From CAYYWV01 sp964475385 (GTDB lineage Bacteria; Pseudomonadota; Alphaproteobacteria; JAAXGF01): a stretch of DNA of 12,801 nucleotides. This document shows positions 1-11,245 of this stretch, piece after piece; position 1 is the first letter of the stretch, and each line of letters starts with the position of its first letter. The translations under genes were made by a program, and so were the position numbers. The stretch spans positions 1-12,801 of the forward strand of contig CAYYWV010000073.1 in the NCBI GenBank assembly GCA_964475385.1, written 5' to 3'. Below the pieces are notes generated by a model. It did no database searches. It was given only the letters and a program-made list of their open reading frames with translations, and was not told where the DNA came from.

Positions 1-269
1 GCGGCGGGCGGCGCGGCGGATTTGCCGTCTGCGCCTTCCTCGATCACGCCGAGGACCGCGCCGACCGCGACGTTCTCGCCGGGCTTGACGCGAACCTCCG
101 AGAGCCGGCCGCCGGCCGGAGCCGGCACCTCCAGCGTGACCTTGTCGGTTTCGAGCTCGACCAACGGCTCGTCGGGGGAAACCGCCTCGCCGGGCGATTT
201 GAACCATTGCGCAACGGTCGCCTCGACGATCGACTCGCCGAGGCTCGGAACCTTGATTTCGACGTTCAT
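1..269 (-). CDS. sucB: Dihydrolipoyl succinyltransferase (E2 of 2-oxoglutarate dehydrogenase), N-terminal part, cut by the window edge
   Basis: This is the E2 core of the 2-oxoglutarate dehydrogenase complex, which carries the succinyl group on a lipoyl arm and hands it to CoA. Only the first 89 codons are in the window; the family is usually about 400 residues. The visible part is a full lipoyl domain opening MNVEIKVPSLGESIVEATV, with the lipoylation motif ETDKV (predicted lipoyl-lysine Lys43) followed by TLEVPAPAGG. Near the left edge an Ala/Pro-rich stretch begins, as expected for the flexible linker after the lipoyl domain. The start was chosen because the family typically begins here; a purine-rich GAAAGAG lies a few bases upstream as a modest ribosome site. 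It follows sucA after a 68-nt gap with no convincing promoter, so it is probably co-transcribed. The SLGES and ETDKV context fits 2-oxoglutarate rather than pyruvate dehydrogenase E2, and the sucA neighbour agrees. Confidence 0.93.
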   Translation of the reverse strand, partial: MNVEIKVPSLGESIVEATVAQWFKSPGEAVSPDEPLVELETDKVTLEVPAPAGGRLSEVRVKPGENVAVGAVLGVIEEGADGKSAAPPA

Positions 270-337
270 CGCTCTTTCGACCGCTTGGTCCAGGGTCGCC
301 GCCGCGCGAGCCGCGGGCGGCCGGTTGGGTTCAGGGG

Positions 338-3217
<2,880 letters not shown>

Positions 3218-3280
3218 TGCTCTCTTACCGTCGCTCCTCGCCCGCGCGAATGCGCCTGCACTGCGCGTTAGTCAGACGGA

Positions 3281-4155
<875 letters not shown>

Positions 4156-4156
<1 letters not shown>

Positions 4157-5325
4157 CAGGCCGCCTCCTTCACCGCCTTGACGATCTTCTCGGCGGCGTC
4201 CGAAAGATCCTCCGCCGGGACGATCGCGAGCCCCGATTCGGCGAGGATCTTCTTGCCGAGATCGACGTTCGTGCCTTCGAGCCGAACCACCAAAGGCACC
4301 CGCAGGCTGACCTCGCGGGCGGCGGCGACCACGCCTTCGGCGATCACGTCGCAACGCATGATGCCGCCGAAGATGTTGACCAGAATGCCTTCGACCGCCG
4401 GGTCCGACAGGATCAGCTTGAACGCCGCGGTCACCCGCTCGCGGGTCGCGCCGCCGCCGACGTCGAGGAAGTTCGCGGGCTCGCCGCCGTGAAGCTTGAT
4501 GATGTCCATGGTCGCCATGGCGAGCCCGGCGCCGTTGACCATGCAGCCGATATTGCCGTCGAGCTTGACGTAGTTGAGGTCGTGCTTCGAAGCCTCGAGC
4601 TCGCGCGGGTCTTCCTCGCCTTCGTCGCGCATGTCGGCGACGTCCTTGTGGCGGAACAGCGCGTTGTCGTCGAAGTTCATCTTGGCGTCGAGGGCGACGA
4701 GCGCGCCGTCGCCGGTGACCACCAGCGGGTTGATCTCGATGAGGCTCGCGTCCTTGGCGAGGAAGGCGTCGTAGAGCCCCTTGAGGAAGCGCACCGCGGC
4801 CGAGACCTGCTTGCCTTCGAGGCCGAGCCCGAAGGCGACCTTGCGGGCGTGGAACGCCTGCATCCCCACCGCCGGATCGACGGCGACCTTGAGGATCTTC
4901 TCGGGGCTCTTCGCCGCCACCTCCTCGATCTCCATGCCGCCTTCGGTCGAGGCCATCACCGTGACCCAGCCGGTCGCCCGGTCGATCAGCATGCCGAGGT
5001 AGAGCTCGCGCGCGATGTCGCAGCCCTCCTCGACGTAGACCCGCTTGACGACCCGGCCCTCGGGACCGGTCTGGTGCGTGACCAGCGTCATGCCGATCAT
5101 CGATTCGGCGGCGCGCGCCACCTCGTCGATCGAGCGGACGACCTTGACGCCGCCGCCCTTGCCGCGGCCGCCGGCGTGGATCTGGGCCTTGACGACCCAG
5201 ACCGAGCCGCCGAGGTCGCGCGCCGCGGCGGCCGCCTCGTCGGCGGTATAGGCCACGGCGCCGCGGGGGACGGCCACCCCGTATTGGGCCAACAGGCCCT
5301 TCGCCTGATATTCGTGGATGTTCAT
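4156..5325 (-). CDS. sucC: Succinyl-CoA synthetase (ADP-forming), beta subunit
   Basis: SucC is the nucleotide- and succinate-binding subunit of succinate-CoA ligase, partner of SucD. It is 389 residues, the usual length. The N-terminal ATP-grasp fold opens with MNIHEYQAKGLLAQYGV, and the nucleotide-binding KAQIHAGGRGKGGG lies at residues 46-59. Further on are LIEINPLVV and LDAKMNFDDNALFRH (metal/nucleotide contacts), then LDGNIGCMVNGAGLAMATMD, NFLDVGGGA and NIFGGIMRCD of the C-terminal ligase domain. The start is fixed by the conserved MNIHEYQAK; no good Shine-Dalgarno is visible just upstream. It is the first gene of the suc block, 170 nt after mdh, and that gap holds a hairpin and a candidate promoter. 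It ends in a one-base overlap with sucD. Confidence 0.98.
4164..4170 (-). promoter_or_regulatory. Strong Shine-Dalgarno of sucD inside the sucC 3' end
   Basis: AAGGAGG on the minus strand lies within the last codons of sucC (lysine-glutamate-alanine), with 7 nt between it and the sucD ATG. It is a near-perfect anti-16S match. It decides the sucD start and fits tight coupling with the overlapping TGATG stop/start, which would help keep the two subunits at equal amounts. Confidence 0.75.
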
Positions 5326-5383
5326 CGGATGCCAATCGAGACGCGCCCGCCCGGCGGGTGCATTTGGTCGTTGTTAAGGCGTG

Positions 5384-5413
5384 GTTGTAGTGCAGTCGGA
5401 ATCACGACGCAAG
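5384..5413 (-). promoter_or_regulatory. Candidate promoter of sucC (CTTGCG-N17-CTACAA)
   Basis: On the minus strand CTTGCG (5413-5408) is followed 17 nt later by CTACAA (5390-5385). The alphaproteobacterial housekeeping pattern is about CTTGAC-N17-CTATAT, so each hexamer matches at four of six positions. The element is 60-90 nt upstream of sucC and downstream of the hairpin that follows mdh, a sensible place for a sucCDAB promoter. A 7-bp inverted repeat abuts it upstream. This is inferred from the pattern alone. Confidence 0.35.
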
Positions 5414-5414
5414 A

Positions 5415-5433
5415 CGCGAAACCGGATTTCGCG
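5415..5433. repeat. Perfect 7-bp inverted repeat next to the sucC promoter candidate
   Basis: CGCGAAA and TTTCGCG are separated by 5 nt. The repeat begins two bases upstream (in the minus-strand sense) of the CTTGCGTC box. Neither side is followed by a T tract, so it is not a canonical terminator. Its place just upstream of the -35 element would suit an activator or repressor site. The regulator is unknown. Confidence 0.4.
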
Positions 5434-5450
5434 CGCAAATTTGGGTGATT

Positions 5451-5481
5451 GCGGCCCAGCACAGCGTCGCCGCCGGGCCGC
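5451..5481 (-). terminator. GC-rich hairpin after mdh, possible terminator or transcript-end stabiliser
   Basis: It starts about 15 nt after the mdh stop. Arms GCGGCCCGGCG and TGCTGGGCCGC pair over about 11 positions (seven outer perfect pairs, then two G-T wobbles among the rest) around a short loop. No run of T follows, so it lacks the classical intrinsic-terminator tail. It may end or stabilise the mdh transcript, or it may only attenuate read-through into sucC. Confidence 0.4.
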
Positions 5482-5495
5482 TCTCGAAGATCAGC

Positions 5496-6440
5496 TCACA
5501 GATCGATCGACTCGACAAGGCCGCGCACCGCAGCGATCGAACGTTCGAAGGCCGCGCGTTCGTCGTCGTTGAGCGCGATCTCGACGACGCGCTCGACGCC
5601 GCCGGCGCCGATCACCACCGGCACCCCGATGAACAGGCCCTCGACCCCGTACTCGCCGGAAAGATGGGCCGCGCAGGGCAGCACCCGCTTCTTGTCCTTG
5701 AGATAAGCCTCGGCCATCTGGATCGCGGCCGACGCCGGCGCGTAATAGGCCGAGCCGGTCTTGAGCAGCCCGACGATCTCGGCGCCCCCGCCGCGGGTGC
5801 GCTGGATGATGGCGTCGAGCGTCTCCTGGGTGATCCAGCCCATCTTCACGAGATCGGGAATCGGAATCCCGGCGACCGTGGAATAGCGCGCGAGCGGCAC
5901 CATGCTGTCCCCGTGGCCGCCGAGCACGAAGGCGGTCACGTCCTCGACCGAGACCCCCATCGCCTCGGCGAGGAAGTAGCGGAACCGCGCCGAATCGAGA
6001 ATGCCCGCCATGCCGACGATCTTGTTCGGCGCAAGCCCGCTGATCCGGTGCAGCGCCCAGACCATCGCGTCGAGCGGATTGGTGATGCAGATCACGAAGG
6101 CGTCGGGGCAATGGGCGCGAATGCCGTCTCCCACCGCCTTCATGACCTTGAGGTTGATGGCCAAGAGGTCGTCGCGGCTCATCCCCGGCTTGCGCGCAAC
6201 CCCGGCCGTGACGATCACCACGTCGGCGCCTTCGATCGCGGCGTAGTCGTTGGCGCCCGCGAAGCGGGCGTCGAACCCCTCGATCGGCGAGCTTTGGACC
6301 AGATCGAGCGCTTTGCCCTGGGGAAGCCCCTCGACCACGTCGAAGATGACGACGTCGCCGAGCTCCTTGAGCCCGGCGAGATGCGCGAGCGTGCCGCCGA
6401 TGTTGCCGCCGCCGATCAGCGCAAGCTTGTTCCGTGCCAT
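5496..6440 (-). CDS. mdh: Malate dehydrogenase, NAD-dependent, LDH-like type
   Basis: Mdh interconverts malate and oxaloacetate with NAD in the TCA cycle. The 314-residue protein has the Rossmann motif GGGNIGGT (residues 10-17) and acidic Asp34 ending the second beta strand, which favours NAD over NADP. Arg83 in GVARKPG sits at the substrate-specificity position, where malate enzymes carry Arg. NPLD includes Asn121. Asp149 and Arg152 in ILDSARFR, with His176 in GGHGDSMV, form the catalytic set; their spacing matches Asp168/Arg171/His195 of lactate dehydrogenase. A longer frame starts at 6470, but MARNKLALIGGGN is the usual start and has AAGGA 7 nt upstream (6452-6448), so the ATG at 6440 is preferred. 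It lies between mmsA and sucC, with separate candidate control regions on both sides. Mdh next to sucCDAB is the classic alphaproteobacterial order. Confidence 0.97.
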   Translation of the reverse strand: MARNKLALIGGGNIGGTLAHLAGLKELGDVVIFDVVEGLPQGKALDLVQSSPIEGFDARFAGANDYAAIEGADVVIVTAGVARKPGMSRDDLLAINLKVMKAVGDGIRAHCPDAFVICITNPLDAMVWALHRISGLAPNKIVGMAGILDSARFRYFLAEAMGVSVEDVTAFVLGGHGDSMVPLARYSTVAGIPIPDLVKMGWITQETLDAIIQRTRGGGAEIVGLLKTGSAYYAPASAAIQMAEAYLKDKKRVLPCAAHLSGEYGVEGLFIGVPVVIGAGGVERVVEIALNDDERAAFERSIAAVRGLVESIDL

Positions 6441-6489
6441 GGTCCTGTCCTTGTTCGAGTGGAGCCGCAAAACCGGCCCTGTGCGGGCT

Positions 6490-6518
6490 ACCTACCCCCA
6501 TCCCCGGACGGACGCAAG
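6490..6518 (-). promoter_or_regulatory. CTTGCGTC box upstream of mdh, weak promoter candidate
   Basis: CTTGCGTC on the minus strand at 6518-6511 lies 70-78 nt before the mdh ATG. Seventeen nt after CTTGCG comes GTAGGT, a poor -10 match (three of six). The box is identical to the ones upstream of sucC and mmsA, which is the main reason to list it. Confidence 0.25.
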
Positions 6519-6526
6519 GGCGGAAA

Positions 6527-6554
6527 GGGCGTTCGCGCCTGCGCAAACGCGCCC
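6527..6554. other. Imperfect hairpin between mmsA and mdh
   Basis: Arms starting GGGCG and ending CGCCC continue through TTTGC/GCGAA after a two-base bulge, giving about ten pairs with one G-T wobble and a 6-nt loop. It begins about 36 nt after the mmsA stop and lies just before the mdh CTTGCGTC box. There is no T tract on the minus-strand 3' side. It may be a transcript end for mmsA, but this is weakly supported. Confidence 0.3.
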
Positions 6555-6559
6555 ATCCC

Positions 6560-6584
6560 CCAACTATTTTTTTCCAACTATTTT
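6560..6584. repeat. Two direct copies of an 11-mer just after mmsA
   Basis: CCAACTATTTT occurs at 6560-6570 and again at 6574-6584, on a 14-nt period. It is an AT-rich island in very GC-rich DNA, directly beyond the mmsA stop codon. It could be a binding site for a dimeric regulator, part of a transcript end, or a small local duplication. Confidence 0.6.
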
Positions 6585-6589
6585 CTTCA

Positions 6590-8089
<1,500 letters not shown>

Positions 8090-8098
8090 TCCAGTCTG

Positions 8099-8106
8099 CC
8101 TCCTCC
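8099..8106 (-). promoter_or_regulatory. Strong Shine-Dalgarno of mmsA
   Basis: GGAGGAGG on the minus strand is spaced 9 nt from the ATG at 8089. It decides against the longer frame whose ATG lies at 8299, inside the upstream gene. Confidence 0.7.
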
Positions 8107-8156
8107 GCTTGGCCGCCCGACGCGCGTCGCGACCATCCTCCATTCCTTGGCGCCGA

Positions 8157-8185
8157 ATCAACAGGGCTCGGCCGCGCGACGCAAG
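8157..8185 (-). promoter_or_regulatory. CTTGCGTC box upstream of mmsA, weak promoter candidate
   Basis: CTTGCGTC at 8185-8178 on the minus strand lies about 90 nt before the mmsA ATG. Seventeen nt after CTTGCG comes GTTGAT, a weak -10 match. The box is identical to those before mdh and sucC and follows an inverted repeat at 8193-8208. Confidence 0.25.
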
Positions 8186-8192
8186 CCCTTTC

Positions 8193-8208
8193 TTGACCCG
8201 ATGGTCAA
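8193..8208. repeat. Perfect palindrome TTGACC-N4-GGTCAA over the stop codon of the SAF gene
   Basis: Two perfect 6-bp half-sites are separated by 4 nt, and the stop codon of the upstream gene lies inside one of them. It is about 104 nt upstream of mmsA and 8 nt upstream of the CTTGCGTC box. No T tract follows on either strand. The symmetry and spacing suit a dimeric helix-turn-helix regulator, and a short stem is the alternative. The regulator is not identified. Confidence 0.4.
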
Positions 8209-9569
8209 CCGCCCGCCGTCGCCCCGGGCGATGGCGCGAAAGCGCGCTCCATCTCGCGGCGCAAGCCGACCGCGGGCGCGGTCTCGTCGATCTCGACATC
8301 GGCCCAGCGGACCACCGCGCCTTCGGCGACCGGCCGGGCGAGCCGCGCCCCGTGGGCGAGCCCGAGCGGCAGCGCGCCGGCGGCCAGCGAATCGGCCGCC
8401 GGCATCAACCGTCCGTAGACCGTGTAGCCGCCCTCGCCGTCGAGAACCTCTCCCGCCGCGAGGTCGCGCTTGGCGGTCGCCGCCACGTCGCCCCGGAACG
8501 CGCGCGGCGTCCCGGTCGGCTCGCCGCGGAGCGCCGCCGAGGCGACGCTGATTCCGAGCTCGAGCCCGATCAGATGCGCGGGCCGGTAGAGCGCCGCATA
8601 ACGTCCGGTCTCGTCGGTGCGCACCCCGTACTCGGCGAAGCAGCGGCGCACGTAGTCGTCGGGGGCTTCGAAGACGACATAGACCCCCCAGCGCAGATCG
8701 CCCGCCACATGGCGGCCGTCGCGCTCCTCGCTCGAAACGACCTCGACCGTGCCGGCGCGGCTGAGCTGGCCGCCGACCGCGCGCGGCCGCAGCACATGGG
8801 CGAGATCGTCGACCCCGCAGGGCGGAAAGGCGAGCCCCTCGGGCTGGGGCTCGAGGCCGCAGGCGTTGGCCACCGCGGCCATCTCGATCGCCGACTTGGT
8901 GCCGTCGAGGAAAGAGTTGAACATCTTCGGGTTCATGCCCCCGGCCGCCGCCTCTTCGGCGGTCAGGCCGTAATGGTCCCAGACCGTCTCCGGCGTGGAT
9001 CGGTGATAGCCGGGCAGGTACTTGGTGCCCTTGCCGGCGCAGACCACCGGAAAGCCGGCCGCCCGCGCCCAGTCGACGAGCTCGGCGATCAGGGCCGGCT
9101 GGTCGCCGTAGGCCATCGAGTAGACGACCCCGGCCGCGCGCGCCCGGGCCGCCGCCAAAGGACCGGCGAGCGCGTCGGCCTCGACCGTCACCATGACGAC
9201 GTGATGGCCCGCCTCGATCGCGGCGAGCGCATGGGCGAGCCCGGCCGCCGGATCGCCCGTGGCCTCGACGATCACGTCGAGCGCGCCTGCGCGGGCGAGC
9301 GCCTCGCCGTCGTCGGTGAGCCATACGCCGCCCGAGGCGAGCGCCGCGTCGAGATCGCGCGCGCCGGCCGCATCCTCGGGCCAGCCGGCGCGGACCAGCG
9401 CGATGCGCGCGCGTTCGGGCGCGAGATCGGCGATCGCCGCCACGCGCAGGCCGGGCGTGCGGCGCGCTTGGGCGAGAAACATGGTCGCGAACTTGCCGGC
9501 CCCGATCAGGCCGACGCGAATCGGCGCGCCGTCCTCGGCGCGCGCGCAAAGAAGACGATAAAGATTCAT
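8205..9569 (-). CDS. SAF-domain NAD(P)-dependent oxidoreductase, homoserine-dehydrogenase-like (DXR-II/DRL-type candidate)
   Basis: The 454 residues contain a Rossmann nucleotide-binding domain, IRVGLIGAGKFATMF (from residue 17), and the dinucleotide-site motif VEATGDP (101-107). A middle catalytic/dimerisation domain follows with KGTKYLPG (180-187), GMNPKMFNSFLDGTKSAIEM (from 211) and PPCGVDDL (249-256). A C-terminal SAF-like domain spans about 358-428 (GDVAATAKRDLAAGEVLDGEGGYTVYGRL, then VAEGAVVRWADVEI). This architecture belongs to the predicted homoserine dehydrogenases with SAF domain. Known from the family: one member, DRL (DXR-II) of Brucella, is a 1-deoxyxylulose-5-phosphate reductoisomerase in isoprenoid synthesis, while other members probably act elsewhere. 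Substrate cannot be told here, so no symbol is given. The next gene, mmsA, starts 115 nt downstream. True homoserine dehydrogenase is less likely because of the SAF tail. Confidence 0.85.
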   Translation of the reverse strand: MNLYRLLCARAEDGAPIRVGLIGAGKFATMFLAQARRTPGLRVAAIADLAPERARIALVRAGWPEDAAGARDLDAALASGGVWLTDDGEALARAGALDVIVEATGDPAAGLAHALAAIEAGHHVVMVTVEADALAGPLAAARARAAGVVYSMAYGDQPALIAELVDWARAAGFPVVCAGKGTKYLPGYHRSTPETVWDHYGLTAEEAAAGGMNPKMFNSFLDGTKSAIEMAAVANACGLEPQPEGLAFPPCGVDDLAHVLRPRAVGGQLSRAGTVEVVSSEERDGRHVAGDLRWGVYVVFEAPDDYVRRCFAEYGVRTDETGRYAALYRPAHLIGLELGISVASAALRGEPTGTPRAFRGDVAATAKRDLAAGEVLDGEGGYTVYGRLMPAADSLAAGALPLGLAHGARLARPVAEGAVVRWADVEIDETAPAVGLRREMERAFAPSPGATAGG

Positions 9570-9599
9570 GGCTTTTCCCCGAAGACCCTCCCGCCCCAG

Positions 9600-9628
9600 C
9601 CATAGCGCGAACCCCTTTGCGCGGCAAG
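9600..9628 (-). promoter_or_regulatory. Candidate promoter of the SAF oxidoreductase gene (CTTGCC-N17-CTATGG)
   Basis: On the minus strand CTTGCC (9628-9623) is followed after 17 nt by CTATGG (9605-9600), four of six matches to CTATAT and four of six to CTTGAC. A GGCC-N4-GGCC inverted repeat (9629-9640) touches the -35 element. The element would give a leader of roughly 25 nt before the ATG at 9569. Confidence 0.3.
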
Positions 9629-9651
9629 GGCCGCTCGGCCGGGAAACCGCT

Positions 9652-10224
9652 TCAGGGGCGGATCTCGATCGGCGCGCCGTCGGCGACCGCGTGCCAGACC
9701 TCGCGCATCGCCCGCGGCGGCAGCCCGATGCAGCCCCGGGTCCAACGCCGCCGGTCGGGCGCGGCGTCCCAGGGAAGATCGCCCCAAAGCGCGTGCAGCA
9801 TGATCCCGCCGCCGGGATCGACGCCTTGGGCCCGCGCCCGCGCCCGGTCGGCCGCGTTGGGGTAGGAGATATGGATCGCCGGGCCGAGCCGCGGGCTCAA
9901 CCTGCGCCAGTCGAGGACGTAACGCCCCTCGGGCGTCCGCCCGTCGCCCTCGCGCGCCTTGTGGCCGCGGGGCGCGAAGCCGAAGGCGACCGGATAGCGC
10001 GCGACCGCCACGCGGCCGTCGTAGAGAAGGAGAACCCCGCGGCTCTTGTCGACCACCACCCGATCGGCGCGGAGCACCGCCCGCGGCGCGAAGGCCGCAG
10101 CGCCCCAGCGCGCATAGGCCGACCAGACCGCCCAGCCGAGCCGCCCCGTCCCGACGAGAACCGCCGCAAGCGCCGCCGCAAGAACGATCCGCCGCGCAAC
10201 GAGATGCCGCCATCCGCCCGCCAT
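9652..10224 (-). CDS. Membrane-anchored YkuD/YafK-type L,D-transpeptidase-fold protein
   Basis: The 190-residue protein has a basic start (MAGGWRHLVARR), then one hydrophobic segment at about 13-34 that looks like an uncleaved signal anchor, placing the rest in the periplasm. The YkuD catalytic region is HALWGDLP (His144) followed by RRWTRGCIGL, with catalytic Cys165. The usual SHGC box is TRGC here, the form found in the YafK/ErfK-like branch with a WTxGC motif. Known for the fold: the Cys attacks peptidoglycan stem peptides to make or break L,D cross-links or lipoprotein links; the YafK (DpaA) member of E. coli removes such links. Which reaction this protein performs cannot be read from sequence. 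It follows sdhB by about 65 nt once the artificial gap is removed. No good Shine-Dalgarno is visible before the ATG. Confidence 0.85.
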   Translation of the reverse strand: MAGGWRHLVARRIVLAAALAAVLVGTGRLGWAVWSAYARWGAAAFAPRAVLRADRVVVDKSRGVLLLYDGRVAVARYPVAFGFAPRGHKAREGDGRTPEGRYVLDWRRLSPRLGPAIHISYPNAADRARARAQGVDPGGGIMLHALWGDLPWDAAPDRRRWTRGCIGLPPRAMREVWHAVADGAPIEIRP

Positions 10225-10281
10225 GGCGGAAGGTTCGCCGAAATTTGCGGCGGATTTTTGGCGGAACCGAGACCCGGATCA

Positions 10282-10336
10282 GGCCCGCGTCAGACGCGGC
10301 GTTCGAGCAGCTTTTTCTTGATCTCGGCGATCGCCT
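10282..10336. repeat. Left copy of an exact 55-bp duplication flanking the N gap (end of sdhB)
   Basis: These 55 bases are identical to 10437-10491. Read on the minus strand they hold the last 14 codons of sdhB (ending KKKLLERRV) and its TGA stop at 10292-10290. They run up to the first N. The copy is best read as the overlapping end of a contig, not as a second sdhB fragment. Confidence 0.95.
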
Positions 10337-10436
10337 NNNNNNNNNNNNNNNNNNNNNNNNNNNNNNNNNNNNNNNNNNNNNNNNNNNNNNNNNNNNNNNN
10401 NNNNNNNNNNNNNNNNNNNNNNNNNNNNNNNNNNNN
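10337..10436. other. Assembly gap of exactly 100 N
   Basis: One hundred undetermined bases, a standard filler for a gap of unknown size. Both flanks are the same 55-mer, so the two contigs probably overlap and no sequence is missing. Joining them would delete 155 positions and leave sdhB followed by about 65 nt and the transpeptidase-like gene. Confidence 0.95.
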
Positions 10437-10491
10437 GGCCCGCGTCAGACGCGGCGTTCGAGCAGCTTTTTCTTGATCTCGGCGATCGCCT
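10437..10491. repeat. Right copy of the 55-bp duplication flanking the N gap
   Basis: Identical to 10282-10336. It starts directly after the last N and covers the 3' end of the intact sdhB frame. Within it, at the sdhB stop codon, lies a short inverted repeat, CCGCGTC-N-GACGCGG (10440-10454), with no T tract after it. Confidence 0.95.
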
Positions 10492-11230
10492 TGGCCGGGT
10501 TCAGCCCCTTGGGGCAGGCCTGGGTGCAGTTGTAGATCGTGTGGCAGCGGAAGACGCGGAACGGGTCTTCGAGGGCATCCAGCCGCTCGCCCAGCGCCTC
10601 GTCGCGGCTGTCGACGATCCAGCGGTACGCCTGCAACAGAACGGCGGGGCCGAGGTAGCGCTCAGGATTCCACCAGTAGCTCGGGCACGAGGTCGAGCAG
10701 CAGGCGCAGAGGATGCACTCGTAAAGGCCGTCGAGCTTCTCGCGGTCCTCCTTCGACTGCAACCGCTCGCGGTCGGGCGGCGGCGGCGAATCGGCCTTGA
10801 GCCAGGGCTCGATCGATTCGAGCTGGGCGTAGAGATGGCTGAGGTCGGGCACCAGATCCTTGACCACATGAAGGTGCGGCAGGGGGAAGATCTTGATCTC
10901 CCGGCTCTTGATCTCGGAGATCGGCTTGGTGCAGGCGAGCGTGTTGACGCCGTCGATGTTCATCGCGCAGGAGCCGCAGACCCCTTCGCGGCAGGAGCGG
11001 CGGAAGGTGAGCGAGGAGTCGACCTCGTTTTTGATCTTGATCAGCGCGTCGAGAACCATCGGCCCGCAGTCGGCGAGGTCGATCGTGAAGCTGTCGACGC
11101 GCGGTCCTTCGTCGCCGTCGGGGCTCCAGCGGTAGATCTTGAACTCCCGCGGCTTCCCGGCGTCCTTGGGCGCGGGGTGCGTCTTGCCGGGGCGAACCCG
11201 CGAGTTGGGGGGAAGGGTGAATTGAACCAT
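10445..11230 (-). CDS. sdhB: Succinate dehydrogenase iron-sulfur subunit
   Basis: SdhB carries electrons from the flavin of SdhA to quinone through three iron-sulfur clusters at the inner membrane (complex II). It is 261 residues, normal for alphaproteobacteria. The [2Fe-2S] ligands are Cys80, Cys85, Cys88 and Cys100 (SCREGVCGSCAMNIDG). CILCACCSTSCPSYWW supplies Cys172, Cys175 and Cys178 for the [4Fe-4S] cluster, completed by Cys239 in CTQACPKGLNP. Cys182, Cys229 and Cys235 serve the [3Fe-4S] cluster. All eleven expected cysteines are present. The start ATG at 11230 has GAGGAG a few bases upstream. It lies 15 nt after sdhA, so the pair is co-transcribed. Its last codons are duplicated across the N gap by assembly. 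Confidence 0.98.
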   Translation of the reverse strand: MVQFTLPPNSRVRPGKTHPAPKDAGKPREFKIYRWSPDGDEGPRVDSFTIDLADCGPMVLDALIKIKNEVDSSLTFRRSCREGVCGSCAMNIDGVNTLACTKPISEIKSREIKIFPLPHLHVVKDLVPDLSHLYAQLESIEPWLKADSPPPPDRERLQSKEDREKLDGLYECILCACCSTSCPSYWWNPERYLGPAVLLQAYRWIVDSRDEALGERLDALEDPFRVFRCHTIYNCTQACPKGLNPAKAIAEIKKKLLERRV

Positions 11231-11245
11231 CGTCTCCTCGCAGCC

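Noticed and set aside
6440..6470. Upstream start for mdh adding ten residues
   Set aside because: The added residues are not like the family N-terminus, and a good AAGGA site sits at the right distance from the ATG at 6440.
8158..9627. A 489-codon minus-strand frame overlapping the SAF oxidoreductase
   Set aside because: It is a +1 shadow with Arg/Gly repeats. The 454-residue frame has clear Rossmann and SAF motifs.
10225..10281. Possible intrinsic terminator after sdhB (paired GGTTC/GAACC and CGCCG/CGGCG arms with A/T-rich loops)
   Set aside because: The pairings compete with each other, are bulged, and are not followed by a T tract in the direction of transcription.
10290..10336. A truncated second copy of the sdhB 3' end
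   Set aside because: It is exactly the 55-mer shared with the far side of the N gap, so it is more simply a contig overlap than a gene duplication or pseudogene.
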